Below are positions 23,127 through 34,300 of a stretch of 59,820 bases of DNA, in pieces. The stretch comes from Acanthamoeba lenticulata. Lineage: Eukaryota; Discosea; Longamoebia; Acanthamoebidae. Every line of letters starts with the position of its first letter. Within the stretch, counting starts at the first letter, position 1. The DNA lies in assembly GCA_002179805.1 (NCBI GenBank), contig NAVB01000072.1, positions 1 to 59,820 on the forward strand, written 5' to 3'. A model generated the notes under the pieces. That model had not been told where the DNA came from. It saw only the letters and a list, made by a program, of their open reading frames with translations, and made no database searches. The position numbers were made by a program, and so were the translations under genes.

Positions 23127-24833
23127 TTAGAAGGGCGCGGTGACCGTCTGGACGGCGCCGCCGTTGACGATGAAGCGGAGGGACGACGTGCAGGGGGTGC
23201 CGTTGCCCGAGGAGAAGGTCCACAGGTTGGAAGTCCAGCCGGGGGTCATGGCGACGAAGCCCTGGCCGTTGCCGCAGTCGATCTGGACCGACGTGGAGCC
23301 GGGGATGGTGACGGCCAGCCACCAGACGCTGGAGCCGCTGGCAAAGGTGATGCTGCCCGACGGGGTCGACGACGTGTGCGGGGCCGGCGAGGACGAGGAC
23401 TTGGCGGCGGGCGACGGGGAAGCCTTTACGGCGGCGGGCGAGCTTGAGGGCGAGACCTTGGCGGCCGGGGACGAGGAGGCCTTGGGGGCCGCGGGCGAGC
23501 TCGAGGGCGAAGCGGCGGTGGTGCCGCCGTTGATGCAGACCTGGCCGGCCGAGTTGACGGCGAACTTGGTAGGCTTGGACACGAGCCCAGCGAGGAGGGT
23601 GAGCTTCTCGGTGACGGGGCTCGCCCAGTCGTTCTGGAGCAGGCCGCCGGTGTCACCCGAGTCCGGGTTGAGGCACCAGAAGAACTGGTCGGTCATGCCC
23701 TTGGACACCAGGTAGGTCTGGAGGGCGTTCATCCACTGGGCGTCCTTGCCGCTGTAGGGACCGCCCCACTCGCCGAGAACGACGGCGTTGCCGGTGGCGC
23801 CGGGGACGAAGCCCCAGTGGGCCTCCCAGATGGCGGCCATGTTGGAGGGGAAGTTGCCCGCGCTGAAGTAGGGCTGGCCGTAGACATTGGGGCCATACAC
23901 GTGGGGGCTGTAGACGAGCTTGCTCGGGTTGGCGAGCACCACAGGGTTGGACCTCACGCCCTGTTGTGATGGTGGGTGGTGAGACGTCGTTGCCATCATG
24001 ATGCGCATGGCACCATGGGGGAAGGACGTACAACAAGGCTCTCACCGTAGAAGCAGGCATCAGAGCAGCCGCTGGCAATGCCCTCGACGAACATGAGGTA
24101 GCGGTTGCTCACGCTGGCGGCGATGGCGTTGGCAATGCGGGCGGCTGCCTTGTCCCAATCGGTGTTGGTGTTGCCCGTGGCCCAGGTGCCCGAGTAGGGC
24201 TCGTTCTTGAGATCAGCGGCGATGACGTTCCACTGGTTGCTGTAGCGCTGAAGGATCTTGGTCCAGCCAGAGATGACCTTGGACTCGGGGTTGTTGCCAT
24301 TGTACCACAGCGAATCAGATGCGTACGAGTCGGGCGAGAAGGAGTGGAGATCGAGCATGATGACGATGCCGCGCGCAGCCGCCGCCTGAATGATCTTGTC
24401 CATCACCTGGAGCGAGCTCAGGCCCTGCAGGTCCGAGTTCGAGCCAGCACCATAGTTAATGCCGTTCGGCGAGGCGTCGTTGATGGCCAGGTCCAGGTAG
24501 AAGGGCAACTGCGTGGAGCACATTGTCAGTCTCATTTTCCTGGTTTCCATGGATTGGAGAGGTGCGTACCCTGATGGCGTTGAAGCCATTGTTGGCCAGG
24601 AAGTCGAGGAAGAAGGTGTAGCTCTGGGACCAGAGACCGTGCACGACTTTGGACGAGGTCTCGAAGCCGAACCACGAGGCGCCCTTGAGCTTGAAGCTGT
24701 TGCCATTCACCCACAGCCCGCCTCGCTCAGACGTGAAGTTCAGCGCGCTAGGGGCGTAGCAGCTCTGAGCCAGGGAGGGCAGCACAAGACAGCCCAACAG
24801 AACCAAAGCCAAAGCGAACAATCGAAGACTCAT
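23127..24833 (-). CDS. Secreted GH5 endoglucanase with C-terminal expansin-like (CBM63-like) module
   Basis: Signal peptide MSLRLFALALVLLGCLVLPS ending at LAQS. The GH5 catalytic domain follows: SFKLKGASWFGFET near the N-terminus, IMLDLHSFSPDSYA, acid/base Glu in DLKNEPYSGTW, HVYGPNVYGQPYF, and nucleophile Glu in AVVLGEWGGPYSG. A Ser/Ala/Pro linker of ~65 residues with repeated SPAAK units connects to a C-terminal module of ~70 residues (SGSSVWWLAVTIPGSTSV to VQTVTAPF) with the Trp spacing of an expansin C-terminal domain. The substrate is inferred to be cellulose or another beta-1,4-glucan: food, or the cellulose-containing cyst wall during excystment. Three coding exons; junctions near 24537 and 23950-24050 are inferred. 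The 3' end is 184 bp from the convergent UBA-BAG gene. Confidence 0.9.
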
Positions 24834-24834
24834 C

Positions 24835-24901
24835 CTGCAGGAGCAGTAAGTTTGTGAGTTGCGTGTTGTGTTTTTTGTATCTTGTGTTGTGGCATGCTCA
24901 C
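24835..24901 (-). promoter_or_regulatory. Predicted 5' UTR intron of the GH5 gene
   Basis: On the minus strand AAG|gtgagcatgcc opens and ctcctgcag|G closes just before the ATG, giving a 67-nt intron that ends one base upstream of the start codon. Both splice sites fit the local consensus. Confidence 0.6.
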
Positions 24902-24973
24902 CTTGGGGTGGTTTCGATTACTGGAAGAGCAGGTTTGGTTTGTTGAGTGAAGAACAAGACCTTCCTGGAGGGG

Positions 24974-24981
24974 CTTTTATG
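24974..24981 (-). promoter_or_regulatory. Probable TATA box of the GH5 gene
   Basis: CATAAAAG on the minus strand, about 70 nt upstream of the predicted 5' UTR intron donor and 141 nt upstream of the ATG. Together with that intron it gives a consistent promoter, short leader, intron and ATG arrangement. Sequence inference only. Confidence 0.5.
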
Positions 24982-25485
24982 CTGCCCCAAGGGGCTATGT
25001 CGACAATCCACCAGGCTAACCTCCCCCACTCCGACATTTGGGAGTTGAGGTTCATGTGATTCCTCATTCCTGGTCCCTTGGCAGCGATCAATGGACTGAC
25101 ATTGACGAATAGCGGGCGAGCAAGGAAGAGCCGTCACGCTCCAGTTGGTCCCGGAGTAGAAGCGGAGCCTCTTGCCCGTTGTATAGACGCCCGTACGAGG
25201 TCTCCCAACATGAAGTCTATGCAAAAGTTGTTGGACTCCTCGATGGTGGGCTCACCGGTAGCTCCATGAGAAAGGTGAGCCCAGGCTCGCAAGTGTGTGG
25301 CGGAAGATGTTGGCCACCTAGGATGATGCCTCGCCGAGAAGACGATGACGGGACGTCGCTTGACGCCGTGACCTACGCAACTGGAAAAATGCTTGGAATT
25401 GCTTCCGCGAAATCAAAATTACAATTAAAAAAAACAATGCAAGAAAAGCCAAAAGAGAAACCAACAGATGGAGGACTTGGCCCTA
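24982..25485. other. Spacer upstream of the GH5 gene
   Basis: About 500 bp without a convincing gene. From 25408 to 25450 it becomes A-rich on the plus strand, which is T-rich on the minus strand just past the stop of the small minus-strand gene at 25486. This fits a 3' UTR for that gene. Confidence 0.45.
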
Positions 25486-25796
25486 CTAAGCACCCGATTG
25501 CAGTCGCTTCTTGAGGTTGGGGCTACGTCGGCAGGTTCTGATGTATTGGGTCAGCCGTGCCGGGTCGTCACACCGTCGATTTGCGCGATTTTGTTGGAGG
25601 ACGCGCGTGGCGAAGAGCTGCGCCTGGGCCAGCACGCGGCAGCGGCGGTCGAGGAAGCACCTCGTAACTCGGATGAGACCCGACTCACTTGGGAGGAGAC
25701 GAGTCACGACCACTTCGTCTCCCCAGAAAATCTGGTTCTGTATTACACAGCACTTGCCCCTCCCTCCGCGGCTACCGCACCTCCTGCCGCCGACAT
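25486..25796 (-). CDS. Small basic protein of unknown function (5' end uncertain)
   Basis: I do not recognise this protein. The minus frame from about 25713 to the stop at 25486 uses almost only C- or G-ending codons (FLDRRCRVLAQAQLFATRVL), the signature of real exons in this genome; the plus-strand frame over the same bases does not. It reads WGDEVVVTRLLPSESGLIRV, then CFLDRRCRVLAQ to KKRLQSGA. No ATG lies in this exon. The simplest upstream exon starts with ATG at 25796 (MSAAGGA) and joins after a 36-nt intron ending taatacag. A second possible intron (donor gtgagt near 25690) would change the middle. About 90 residues, basic, with four Cys and no signal peptide. It is divergent from the next gene and the two candidate ATGs overlap in a CATG. 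Confidence 0.45.
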
Positions 25797-27172
25797 GCCC
25801 AAGAGCGGGCGAACAGGCTCTACCTCTTCGGCTCCTTCGAAGCTACAGAGGAAGGTCCCCGGAGCTACCAAGACCTCTACTGGCGTTGTTACAGCGACGG
25901 CCATAGAGGCGGACCACGACTTTGATGCACGCGCGCACCAGGATGACCCCCAGGCTATCAGTCCCATGCCGCTCAAGCCCTACTACCTTCATGTACGTTG
26001 CCCACGTCGACCGCTCTTGCCTTCTTCAGCCTAACGTCTGGGTTCGCATTGTACAACGCCAGTTGGCCAAGGTGTTGTGTAGATGGGCGGCCACGGGCGA
26101 GTTTCCCGTCACCTTCGTGTCTATGGAAGGTCCATACCCTCTTTACCTCATCACGAGGGCCACGACATGAAGGCTCACGTCGTTGTAATTTCCACCATCT
26201 GCGCGCGCGTGTGCGGCGTGAGAGCAGGACAGGGCCTCATAGCCAACGTAGACAACGTATCGCCCATGCTTGCCCTTACCCCCTTCGTCATGGACACCCT
26301 TCGGCGGTTTGGCGCCAACCGCGACGACGTCAGCGCTCAACATACGCTTCTGCGAGATCTCCTCGAGGTGCGCCTTTCTGTTCTGATCGGCTCCGACGCC
26401 TCAACGATTGGTTCGTAGGCTGGTTGCTGACAGGATGACATCGCAGCGGCTGGGTCTCCGAGGCATCCTCACATGTCTTGGTCTCCGGCAGACCTTCAAG
26501 AGCGTCGATGACTTCCCGCCCAGGTGCGCAGTTATCGTGCAGCTTTCTTCGCGGACATGCAGACACTCACCGCGCCTTGTGCGCAGCTGCGAGCGACTCA
26601 TTCAAGCGCTGAATGCGCCGCACGCGTCATCGTCGCCGTCCACACGCATCACCGTCGGGGGCCGCGCCCTCTCAAAGCACGGCCACCGTGCGGCCGACGG
26701 CTGGTGGGGCTCCAGCTCGGTATGTCTGTCATGTGATCGTCTCGTCTTTGCTTCTCGTCTGAGAAGGCGCCTCGTCTCGCCTTTGCTCGTCTCAGGGCGC
26801 AGAAGATGTCAAGAACAAGAACGCCGAGCGGGTGACCCGAAAGATCTTCGCCCAGGCGGCGTGGATCAATCTCCACATGCTGCCCGTATGGCTTGACTCT
26901 CCTTGGTGTTGTTGTGGTCAAGTGCGACGATCCTGATCTCGTCTTCGTGCATTAACAGCACGACATCGCCACGTTCGAGGTGCGCACAAAGGAGGGCTAC
27001 GGCGCTCGATGGACGATCGACGGCCGCACGCAGGCCGTCGAGTTCCGCGGCTTCATCGAACCGGCACGTCCTCCTCCATCTTTTTTTTCCTACGTTGCCT
27101 TCTCCTTCTGCTCATCTTCTTCGTCGTGTGCAGCAAATGGAGGACGGCCACGACAAGAAGTGGCGCCACTAG
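25795..27172 (+). CDS. Conserved-looking protein of unknown function with a GYGARW...GFIEPQMEDGH C-terminus
   Basis: No function assigned. I join seven or so exons: ANRLYLFGSFEATEE; ATAIEADHDFDARAH to KPYYLH; PNVWVRIVQRQLAKVLCRWA to SMEG; QGLIANVDNVSPMLAL to LLRDLLE (donor gtgcgc); RLGLRGILTCLGLRQTF to DDFPPS; CERLIQALN to GRALSKHGHRAADGWWGSSS; GAEDVKNKNAERVTRKIF to LHMLP; HDIATFEVRTKEGYGARWTI to FRGFIEP; QMEDGHDKKWRH, stop TAG. Frames agree across each junction. The block KHGHRAADGWWG / KNKNAERV / EVRTKEGYGARW / FRGFIEPQMEDGH looks like a conserved family also found, from memory, in plants and other protists. No membrane segment or signal peptide. The first exon is unresolved: ATG at 25795 opens a different frame (MPKSGRTGS) from the better-looking RLYLFGSFE frame, so the true start may lie upstream beyond another intron. 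Confidence 0.7.
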
Positions 27173-27256
27173 TGGCACGTGAAAAAGAAGCAAAGTTGAT
27201 GGTGCACTTCAATGTAATGCTGTTGAATGCACTTGTTCTCTGTGACAATGTTGTCT

Positions 27257-28004
27257 TTACTGTGGAGGCTGCTGCGGCGTCTGCGGCACAAAGATGTGCT
27301 GGCGATAGAACTGCAGCTCACGAATGCTCTCCTTGATGTCATCCAGCGCGCGATGGCTGCCGGCCTTGCGCGGCGCCTGGGCGAACGTGTCGGGGTACCA
27401 TCGGCGACACAGCTCCTTCACCGTGCTCACGTCCTGTGCGGCCTGCCGTGTGAGCAGCGCGGGACCAACGACAACTGCGAAGAAGGGAGTCGGTCCCGGT
27501 GGCGCACCACGATGCGGTAGTGGAGGTGGTCCATGAAGCGGGGCATGTAGACCTGCAGGAAGGACTTGTCGGCGTGCACGGTGTTGCCGGCTAGGAGGGC
27601 CGCGCCGCGCTCCGTGTGGGCCTCCACGAAGCTCAGCATGCGGTCCTCGGCCTCGCGCAGGGAGATCTTGCTCTCGCGGCAGGCCTGTTCTTACCGTTTT
27701 CAACATCTCGATCTTCATTCGGCTCAGAAGAAAACGTAACTTGAGTGAGGCCACTGTTGCCATGGTGAGTCTTGCACCAATCGTTCATCGCCTCCAGCAC
27801 GTGATCGGGTTGATGAATGACCAAATCTTCAGCCTCAGCCACAATGTTGAGGTCCGGATCCGTAACGATGCAAGCCATTTCCATGATGTGATCCTTACGT
27901 GTGTCGAGGCCAGTCATCTCCAAGTCGACCCACACCAGGGCATCTCTTACCTTCTTGGCTACTTTAGCGTCCTCCATTAATCGAATCAAGCGGCGCATGG
28001 ACAA
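27257..28004 (-). CDS. Oligoribonuclease / REXO2-type 3'-5' exonuclease
   Basis: DEDDh exonuclease that degrades very short RNAs (nanoRNA) to mononucleotides; in eukaryotes it works in mitochondria and cytosol. Active-site residues are all visible: Asp and Glu in [10 protein letters not shown], Asp in [12 protein letters not shown], and His and Asp in [13 protein letters not shown]. Other family landmarks are [17 protein letters not shown] and [12 protein letters not shown]. Three exons: [20 protein letters not shown] to NSGLTQ; a middle exon from [18 protein letters not shown] to HLHYRIV; and [12 protein letters not shown] to the stop. The N-terminus before WVDLE is short (~25 residues) and basic, which could be a weak mitochondrial signal. 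It is divergent from DNA-PKcs and its stop lies 84 bp from that of the convergent unknown gene. Confidence 0.93.
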
Positions 28005-28325
28005 GCCTCAAGCGGAAATTTCGAAAAGTCCAGTGTCCCCACCAGTGCCTGCCAGTCTGGCCCGTTCGCAAAGTCCTTCTTCCTTTGCCACCAGCCTGGT
28101 TGCTCTTGCGCACCACGCCTACTGGACTCTGCACCAAAAGGCCATCAAGGGGGCAAAAGCAGGGGGTTCGACCTTGGGCACCGGGACAGCGCCCTTGGGG
28201 TTGCCTCCTGACCGCAGACAAAAACCCAGCAACCTCGCGCGACTTTGGCTTGTGTAGTCCTTTTTGGCGCGAATTCAAAAAGATTTTGCGTCTTCCTGCA
28301 ATTTGGAACGCGCAAAGCGCAGACC
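28005..28325. promoter_or_regulatory. Divergent promoter region between oligoribonuclease and DNA-PKcs
   Basis: 321 bp between two start codons pointing apart, so both promoters must lie here or in the leaders. The DNA-PKcs side (28255-28325) is T- and A-rich before the ATG at 28326. No defined element recognised. Confidence 0.6.
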
Positions 28326-31300
28326 ATGTCGGCTCTGCAGGCAGTGGAGAACTACCTGGCTGAGCTGAGCTTCCTGACGTCGGCCCAAAACGAAAATGCC
28401 TACGTCAATCCAATGGCAATTGTACAGGATTTGAAGCAAGCGGTGATTGGCGAGATTAATGAAGATCAATTAGGTATCCTGTGGCACAGCCCTCCATTCT
28501 AGACAGTCTGCCGTGCAGTGTGCCTTTAATACTCATGAAAATCTCTACCGATTAGGGCTTGTTTCTTCCCTCATCTTCACTGGGGAGAACTCTATCCTTC
28601 GTTTTCTGGAGAAGACAGTTCAATTTCAGGTGCGTTCATAGTGCACTGGCCCACATTGCCATTGTTTATTGTTTTATTTGGACTGGACACAGGACAAGAA
28701 GTTTGTAAAGACAAAGGAGAACATGCTCATCTTCCTCGACGAGTTCGTCACGTTGCTTGGCAAGCGGGTGCAGGACTATGCGCTGGACATCAAGGTGCCG
28801 ACACTCGTGTTGCACTACTTGTGCTTGGTCTCAACACATTATTGGCGCCTCACCATTCTCCTCTTTGTGCAGCAAACGTGCCTCAATGTGTTTCGTCGCG
28901 AGCAGTCCAACACAGTGAAACAATTTACCTTCAGTCCGATCATCAAGCTGATCAAGCTGAAGCTTCATGTGCTCGACGCCGATAAGCTCGGTGTCAAGGA
29001 CATGTGTGAAATGTACAGTGCCACATTCTTCCTCAGGTCCTGTCCCTCAGCTATCTAGATACTCACCTAATTGCTTGTTCTTCTTTGCCTCAAACAGGCT
29101 GATTCGCGAATACATCAGCGGCAAGGCTTCACAGACTGGTTCGCTATTCGCCTTCTCCTGGTGTGTGTGGGCCGAGGCTAACGCATTAATCAAACGACGT
29201 GCGGCCCTATAGTAAAGGCCAACATGCTGCAGCTGCTCGGGTTCTTGTGCGAGTCTTTCCCCGGCGCCATGTACCAGCGCTCGTCGCAGCTGCTTCAGAT
29301 CTTCCTCGACAGCCTCAACAAGCAGTTCAAGGCCGAGAAGCCCGACATGAAGATCATCTCCGGCGGCATCCAGGGCCTCTGCTCGCTGCTGATCCACTTT
29401 GAGCACAACTTTCTTGAAGGTAACAATAACTTCTCTTGACCTCGGACCTGCATCCTGCCCCTCATCCGTTGCAACATCGTGTTGGACAGTCCCAAAAAAT
29501 GCACAGCTGGTGTACAAGTACATCAGTCTCGCTTTGGAGCCGCCTCCTCACCTGCTTCGCTACGAGATCCCCAAATGTACGCTCCTCAAGTCGGGCCATA
29601 TACCTCTGTATCGTTTCTCATTAGAGTCTTGCATGATGACGCGCAGCGGCACTCAAGTTTGTGACTACCCATGGATTCCTCATCAAGGAGTATCTCACCG
29701 AGGACAGCGAGAAGATGTACAAAAGGTACCTTTTGTGTCTTTGCCACAAATGCCAGCTGAAGAACGAACTTGGGTGCTGACTTGGTTGAGTGTGGCCGAC
29801 ACTCGCAAGGCTGTTTGCGCTCTGCACGCACAAGAACAGGAAGGTTCAGTACGCAGCGTTTCCCGCACTCAAGGTGTTCTTCAAGCAGGTCGCTGGCGAG
29901 CTGGTGGCGGGCAACCGCAGCTTCGAGAGCAACAAAGAAACTTTCAAGGTACGCGCCTCGGCCAAGTTTTTGGCGTGAGACGATGGGCCACTCAACTGGA
30001 CAACAAACAGTTCTTCATGAAAAAGTTCTTCGAGCTGGTCGACGGCCAGACCGGCGGCGTCAATGAAGTCTCCATCGGCATCATCGGCTTTGGTCACTTT
30101 GCGGCACCCATTCAGATGTTTTTGGGCACCTACGAGCTCAAGAAGGTTCTCAACCGTCTCTACACCCTAAGCGAGCGCTACATCTCCAGGTGCATTTTCT
30201 TCCCTCTTATCTATTCAAACTTATTTATTCTCTATTTTTTAAATTGCGCTGATGCGTTAATGACAACAGCTCGCCTGACCACATCGGAGACACAATCCAA
30301 CACCTCTCGGGCTTCATCCTCTCCTTTGCCAACATCCTGCTGGAGCTGAACACGACCGATGTCGAGGAGCACTACCTGGACCACTTGGAACGGGCCATCG
30401 GCGCCTTCTTCATCATTTTCCCGCAACTTCACAAGGGTTTGTCTGCTGTCAGAGCAGGGACGCAGGGCTTGGCTGAAGCTCACAGCGTGTCGTCTTGCGT
30501 GCTGTGCAGGACCGCAGAGGAACGAGTACTATGAAGCGATCTCCCGCCTCTTCATCGCTCTCTACCCCAAGGGCTCCGCGCTGTCCGACCTCCTTTCGCG
30601 CATCGGTATTAGTCCCTATGAGACACATGAGTGTTTAGACCATGTTTATCTCATGTGGCCGCGGCTGCATTCGCTTTGTAAAGTGTTTCAGGGCCTTACG
30701 CTCACCTGCGCCCAGTCTCCCAACACGCCGCTGTACGGGCCCAGTGGGGAGCTGCGCCCGGAGCAGCAGTACTTCCGGCTGTGGCAAAACCTGCTAGCGC
30801 CTCCTCAGATGCTCGACATCCAGTTCTCAACGGTACCCAGCAAATGGATCTCACCCCTCTCGAGGTAGTGGAATAGTGTGTGACAGCCCTTGTTTGTGGC
30901 GTGCAGGAGAACTACCGGGACATGCGCTCGATCATCTACGACCAGCTGATGCAGGGAATCGTCAAGATGCTGCGACGTCTCAACATCGGCTACACCGTTC
31001 CGGCCGCGGCGCCGCTGCAGCCCACGGCGGCCGGCCAGGCGGCCACTGGAGACGTCGACGCCAAGGCTGCCAAGGAGGCCCCCGAGTCAACTGACAAGGG
31101 GAAGGACAAGGAAGCAAAGGAAGCCGTCGGAGCAGATGATGAGGGCGACCCGGCGGCAGCGGCCTCGAATCTTCAAGCTCTGCAGCCCAACATTCCTAAA
31201 GACTACGAGCTTTTCCTCAACCTGGTAGAGTTCTGCCGCGCGGTTTTGCTGCTCGAGTCGGCCAAGTCCACAACAGCAGAGAGCGAGGCGGGCACGACAT

Positions 31301-34300
31301 CCACTATCAAGCGTGAGCCCTCCGACGATGGTGCTGTGCACCGACCCGAGGTCAAGGCCGAGGCGGGCGACGACGGTGAAGCTAGCGGCCGACATGCAGG
31401 TGCCCCTGTCTGGTCCACTCAAGATTTCTGTATCACACCTGAAAACTGAAATGACACTTCGTGTCGCTTGAACGACAGGCAAGCGCCTGACGAGGCCGTT
31501 CTTCACGCGGTGGGTGTACCTGTTTGGCCGCGAGATCATCGCCCGATGCAACGAATACCCTCTCGTCTCTGGTACGCGTGACTCACCTCCACTAGCCAGC
31601 ACACGAGTCCTAGTGTGATCTCACACTCCGCCTATCTTATTCAGGCTTCTACAAACTGCTGAGCATCATCTTCAAAAACTGCGAGACACTCAACTACTTT
31701 GAGGGCGTGCCTGAAGTGCCCCTCCGCGAGGAGCGGATGGCCGAGGACGGCACCCAAGCGGTGCGCACTTCCTGGGTGCCCGGGCCTGAGTAGCTTCTCC
31801 GGCTAATCGTTTTTTGGGGTGTCGCAACAGGAGGGCGTCTCGGACGACGTGGTCGTGTTGCAAGATGATATGGAGAACAAGCGGGTGTCGATGATGCTAT
31901 TCAAGAAATTCATTGCTGAGATTTTGGTCCGCATCCAGCAGTACAAGGACGAACTGCTTGCGGCCTGTATCGGTGCGCGCTGACGCCTTTGTTGCTCGCG
32001 CTGTTGATGAGCGTCGTTGCTCAAATGTTCTCTCCTTCTCGCAGAGTTGCTGCTATCGGTGCCCAAACAGTTTGTTCAGCTGGAGCGGTTGGTCCCCGCC
32101 ATCCAGACCGCGTTCAAGATCGGCCTTAGCTACCTTCCGCTGGCCCAAGTGGGCCTCAACGCCCTCGAACACTGGCTCGAGGTACGTCGCGCTTGCCGTT
32201 GTTTTCTTCCCGGTCGTTGGTTTCAAGCTTAGCGCGACGCACACACAGGTGTTGCCCAAGGAAGTGGTGCGACCACAGCTGGCCAGCATACTGCCATCGC
32301 TGAACGACTATCTGAGCAAGGACTGGCTAGACGACACGCGCGAAAAGGCCCTCATGGCCGACCTGGCCTATGAGTCATCGAAGCGCGTCCGTAACCGAGC
32401 CACCTACATCGAGCGGCTGCTCAAGCGCGAAGAAGAAGGGCGCGCCCGCGAGCCCGCGGCAGCTGCGCTACAGTGTCGCATCGTGCGGCTGCTCGGCCGG
32501 CTGGGCGGCGACAGCATCCACCTTGTAGGCGCGATCAATCTTACGGCCGCTGGCACCGAGTCGGAGATGGCCTGGGACACTGTGCCGCGGGTCAAGTTTG
32601 CTGTCCCCTTCCACGACATGAAGTCGGAGATCTACCTCGACGCCCTCCTGCCACGCGTCGTTGAGCTCGCCGAAAACGCCAGCGAGCGCCAGGCCAAGGT
32701 GGCCGCCTGCGAGCTTCTCCACGCCGTCGTGCTCTACATGATCGGCACCAATGCCCACTCGTCCCGGCGCGACGAAGACGGCCCAGTACGCTTCCTCCCT
32801 TTTGAAGAATCCTAAGCAACATTTGACTGACGGTGACGTGCCTGGGCTCGCGATAGACGCCGTTCTACAAGATTTATCAGAAGATCTTCCCGTCGCTCAT
32901 CCGGCTCGCTGTAGATATCGACCCGGTCACGAGGCAGTTGTTTGAGCCTTTGTTGTTCCAGCTCATCCACTGGTTCACCAAGAACGCCTCGTTCGAGAAC
33001 GCCGAAACGATGGCCCTGCTCGACGCCATTGTCGCCGTACGGCCCTGCCTGTTCCTCTCATCTGCAGCTTCTTTACTCGTTGTTGCTCACTCACGTTATG
33101 ATCATGCCCTCAATCAATACGTTCAGGCCGTAAGCAATGACACCGACGGCGCGCTGCGGGACTTTGCAGCCAAGTGCCTCGCCGAGTTCTTGAAATGGTC
33201 CATTAAGCAGACGACGACCAAGGTGCGCGATCTGTCCACTCCAGCTGCGGACGCCGTCTCCGTGGGCTCACACCACAGAGGGTTCGCCAAGATGCTAATA
33301 TCACATACACACAGAAACAACAAAAAGCAGCGGTGAACACCAAGTCGCTGCTCAAGCGGCTCTACAGTCTGGCGCGTCACCCGAACCCATACCGCCGGCT
33401 CGGAAGCACGCTCACCTTCCAGCAGATCTACCGTGTCTTCCGGGTCGAGCCCGCCTTGGTACTGTGCAGCCCATTTCGCACCTCTCGCTTTTCATGAACC
33501 TAATCATTGGTCGATCAATCGATCACGATCAGACGGACGTGTTCGCGTTGGAGGTGTTGCACAACATGATCTTCTCGCTCTCGCTGGCGCACCACGATGA
33601 CGCGTCGTTGGGCACGGCCGACCGGCTGGGCAGCGTCATCCTAGCCTTTGCGCGTGTGCTGGTCCGTAATGCGAGCGCCTTGCTCAAGCCCAACGCCCAC
33701 CGGCGGCAGCATCAAGACTTGCGCCACTTTGTCGACTGGCTCTTCACCGTACTTTCCGCCTCCTAGCTGCACTCTAAGTGCCAAATAACCATCTCCATCT
33801 TTCTTTATGACTGACCGTGCATCCTACCACCAGCAAACGGGCGCGTTCGAGAGCCGGTGTCGGATGGAGTGCATGTCCCTGATGAACGTCCTCTGCCCCG
33901 CCCTTCCTGGTCCGCTTTCAAAATCTCTTTTAACCATTATTTTATTGTATTTTATTTCAAGTTAACAATGGTTTATGGGCAAAGCAGGCGTCAAGTCGGC
34001 TGGTGAGTGGATTCAGCAGAAGCTAGAGGCCGAATCGGTGTCGGCGCTCATCAACGTGTTTGAGTCCAAGGAGAAAAAGATTCGGGTGCCATCGACTGCC
34101 TCTGCCTTTTCGCGCGAGCGGATCCAGTACTGGCTCACAAGCCTCCACGCGAGCCTTGACTGTTACGTGTGGCTCTTTGCCGAGGGCTACGCCTCGCCGC
34201 AGCGGACCGTCTTTGCCGACGCCATGACTGCCGAGAGCCAAGAAGGTGTTGTTCGGTCACAGCTGCTCGCGTCGCTGCGCCACTTCACCGTACATTTCGC

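Noticed and set aside
25468..25794. Plus-strand frame from ATG 25468 (MEDLALLSTRLQ) as exon 1 of the unknown gene
   Set aside because: The opposite strand has much stronger C/G third-position bias over 25486-25713; kept only as a remote alternative start.
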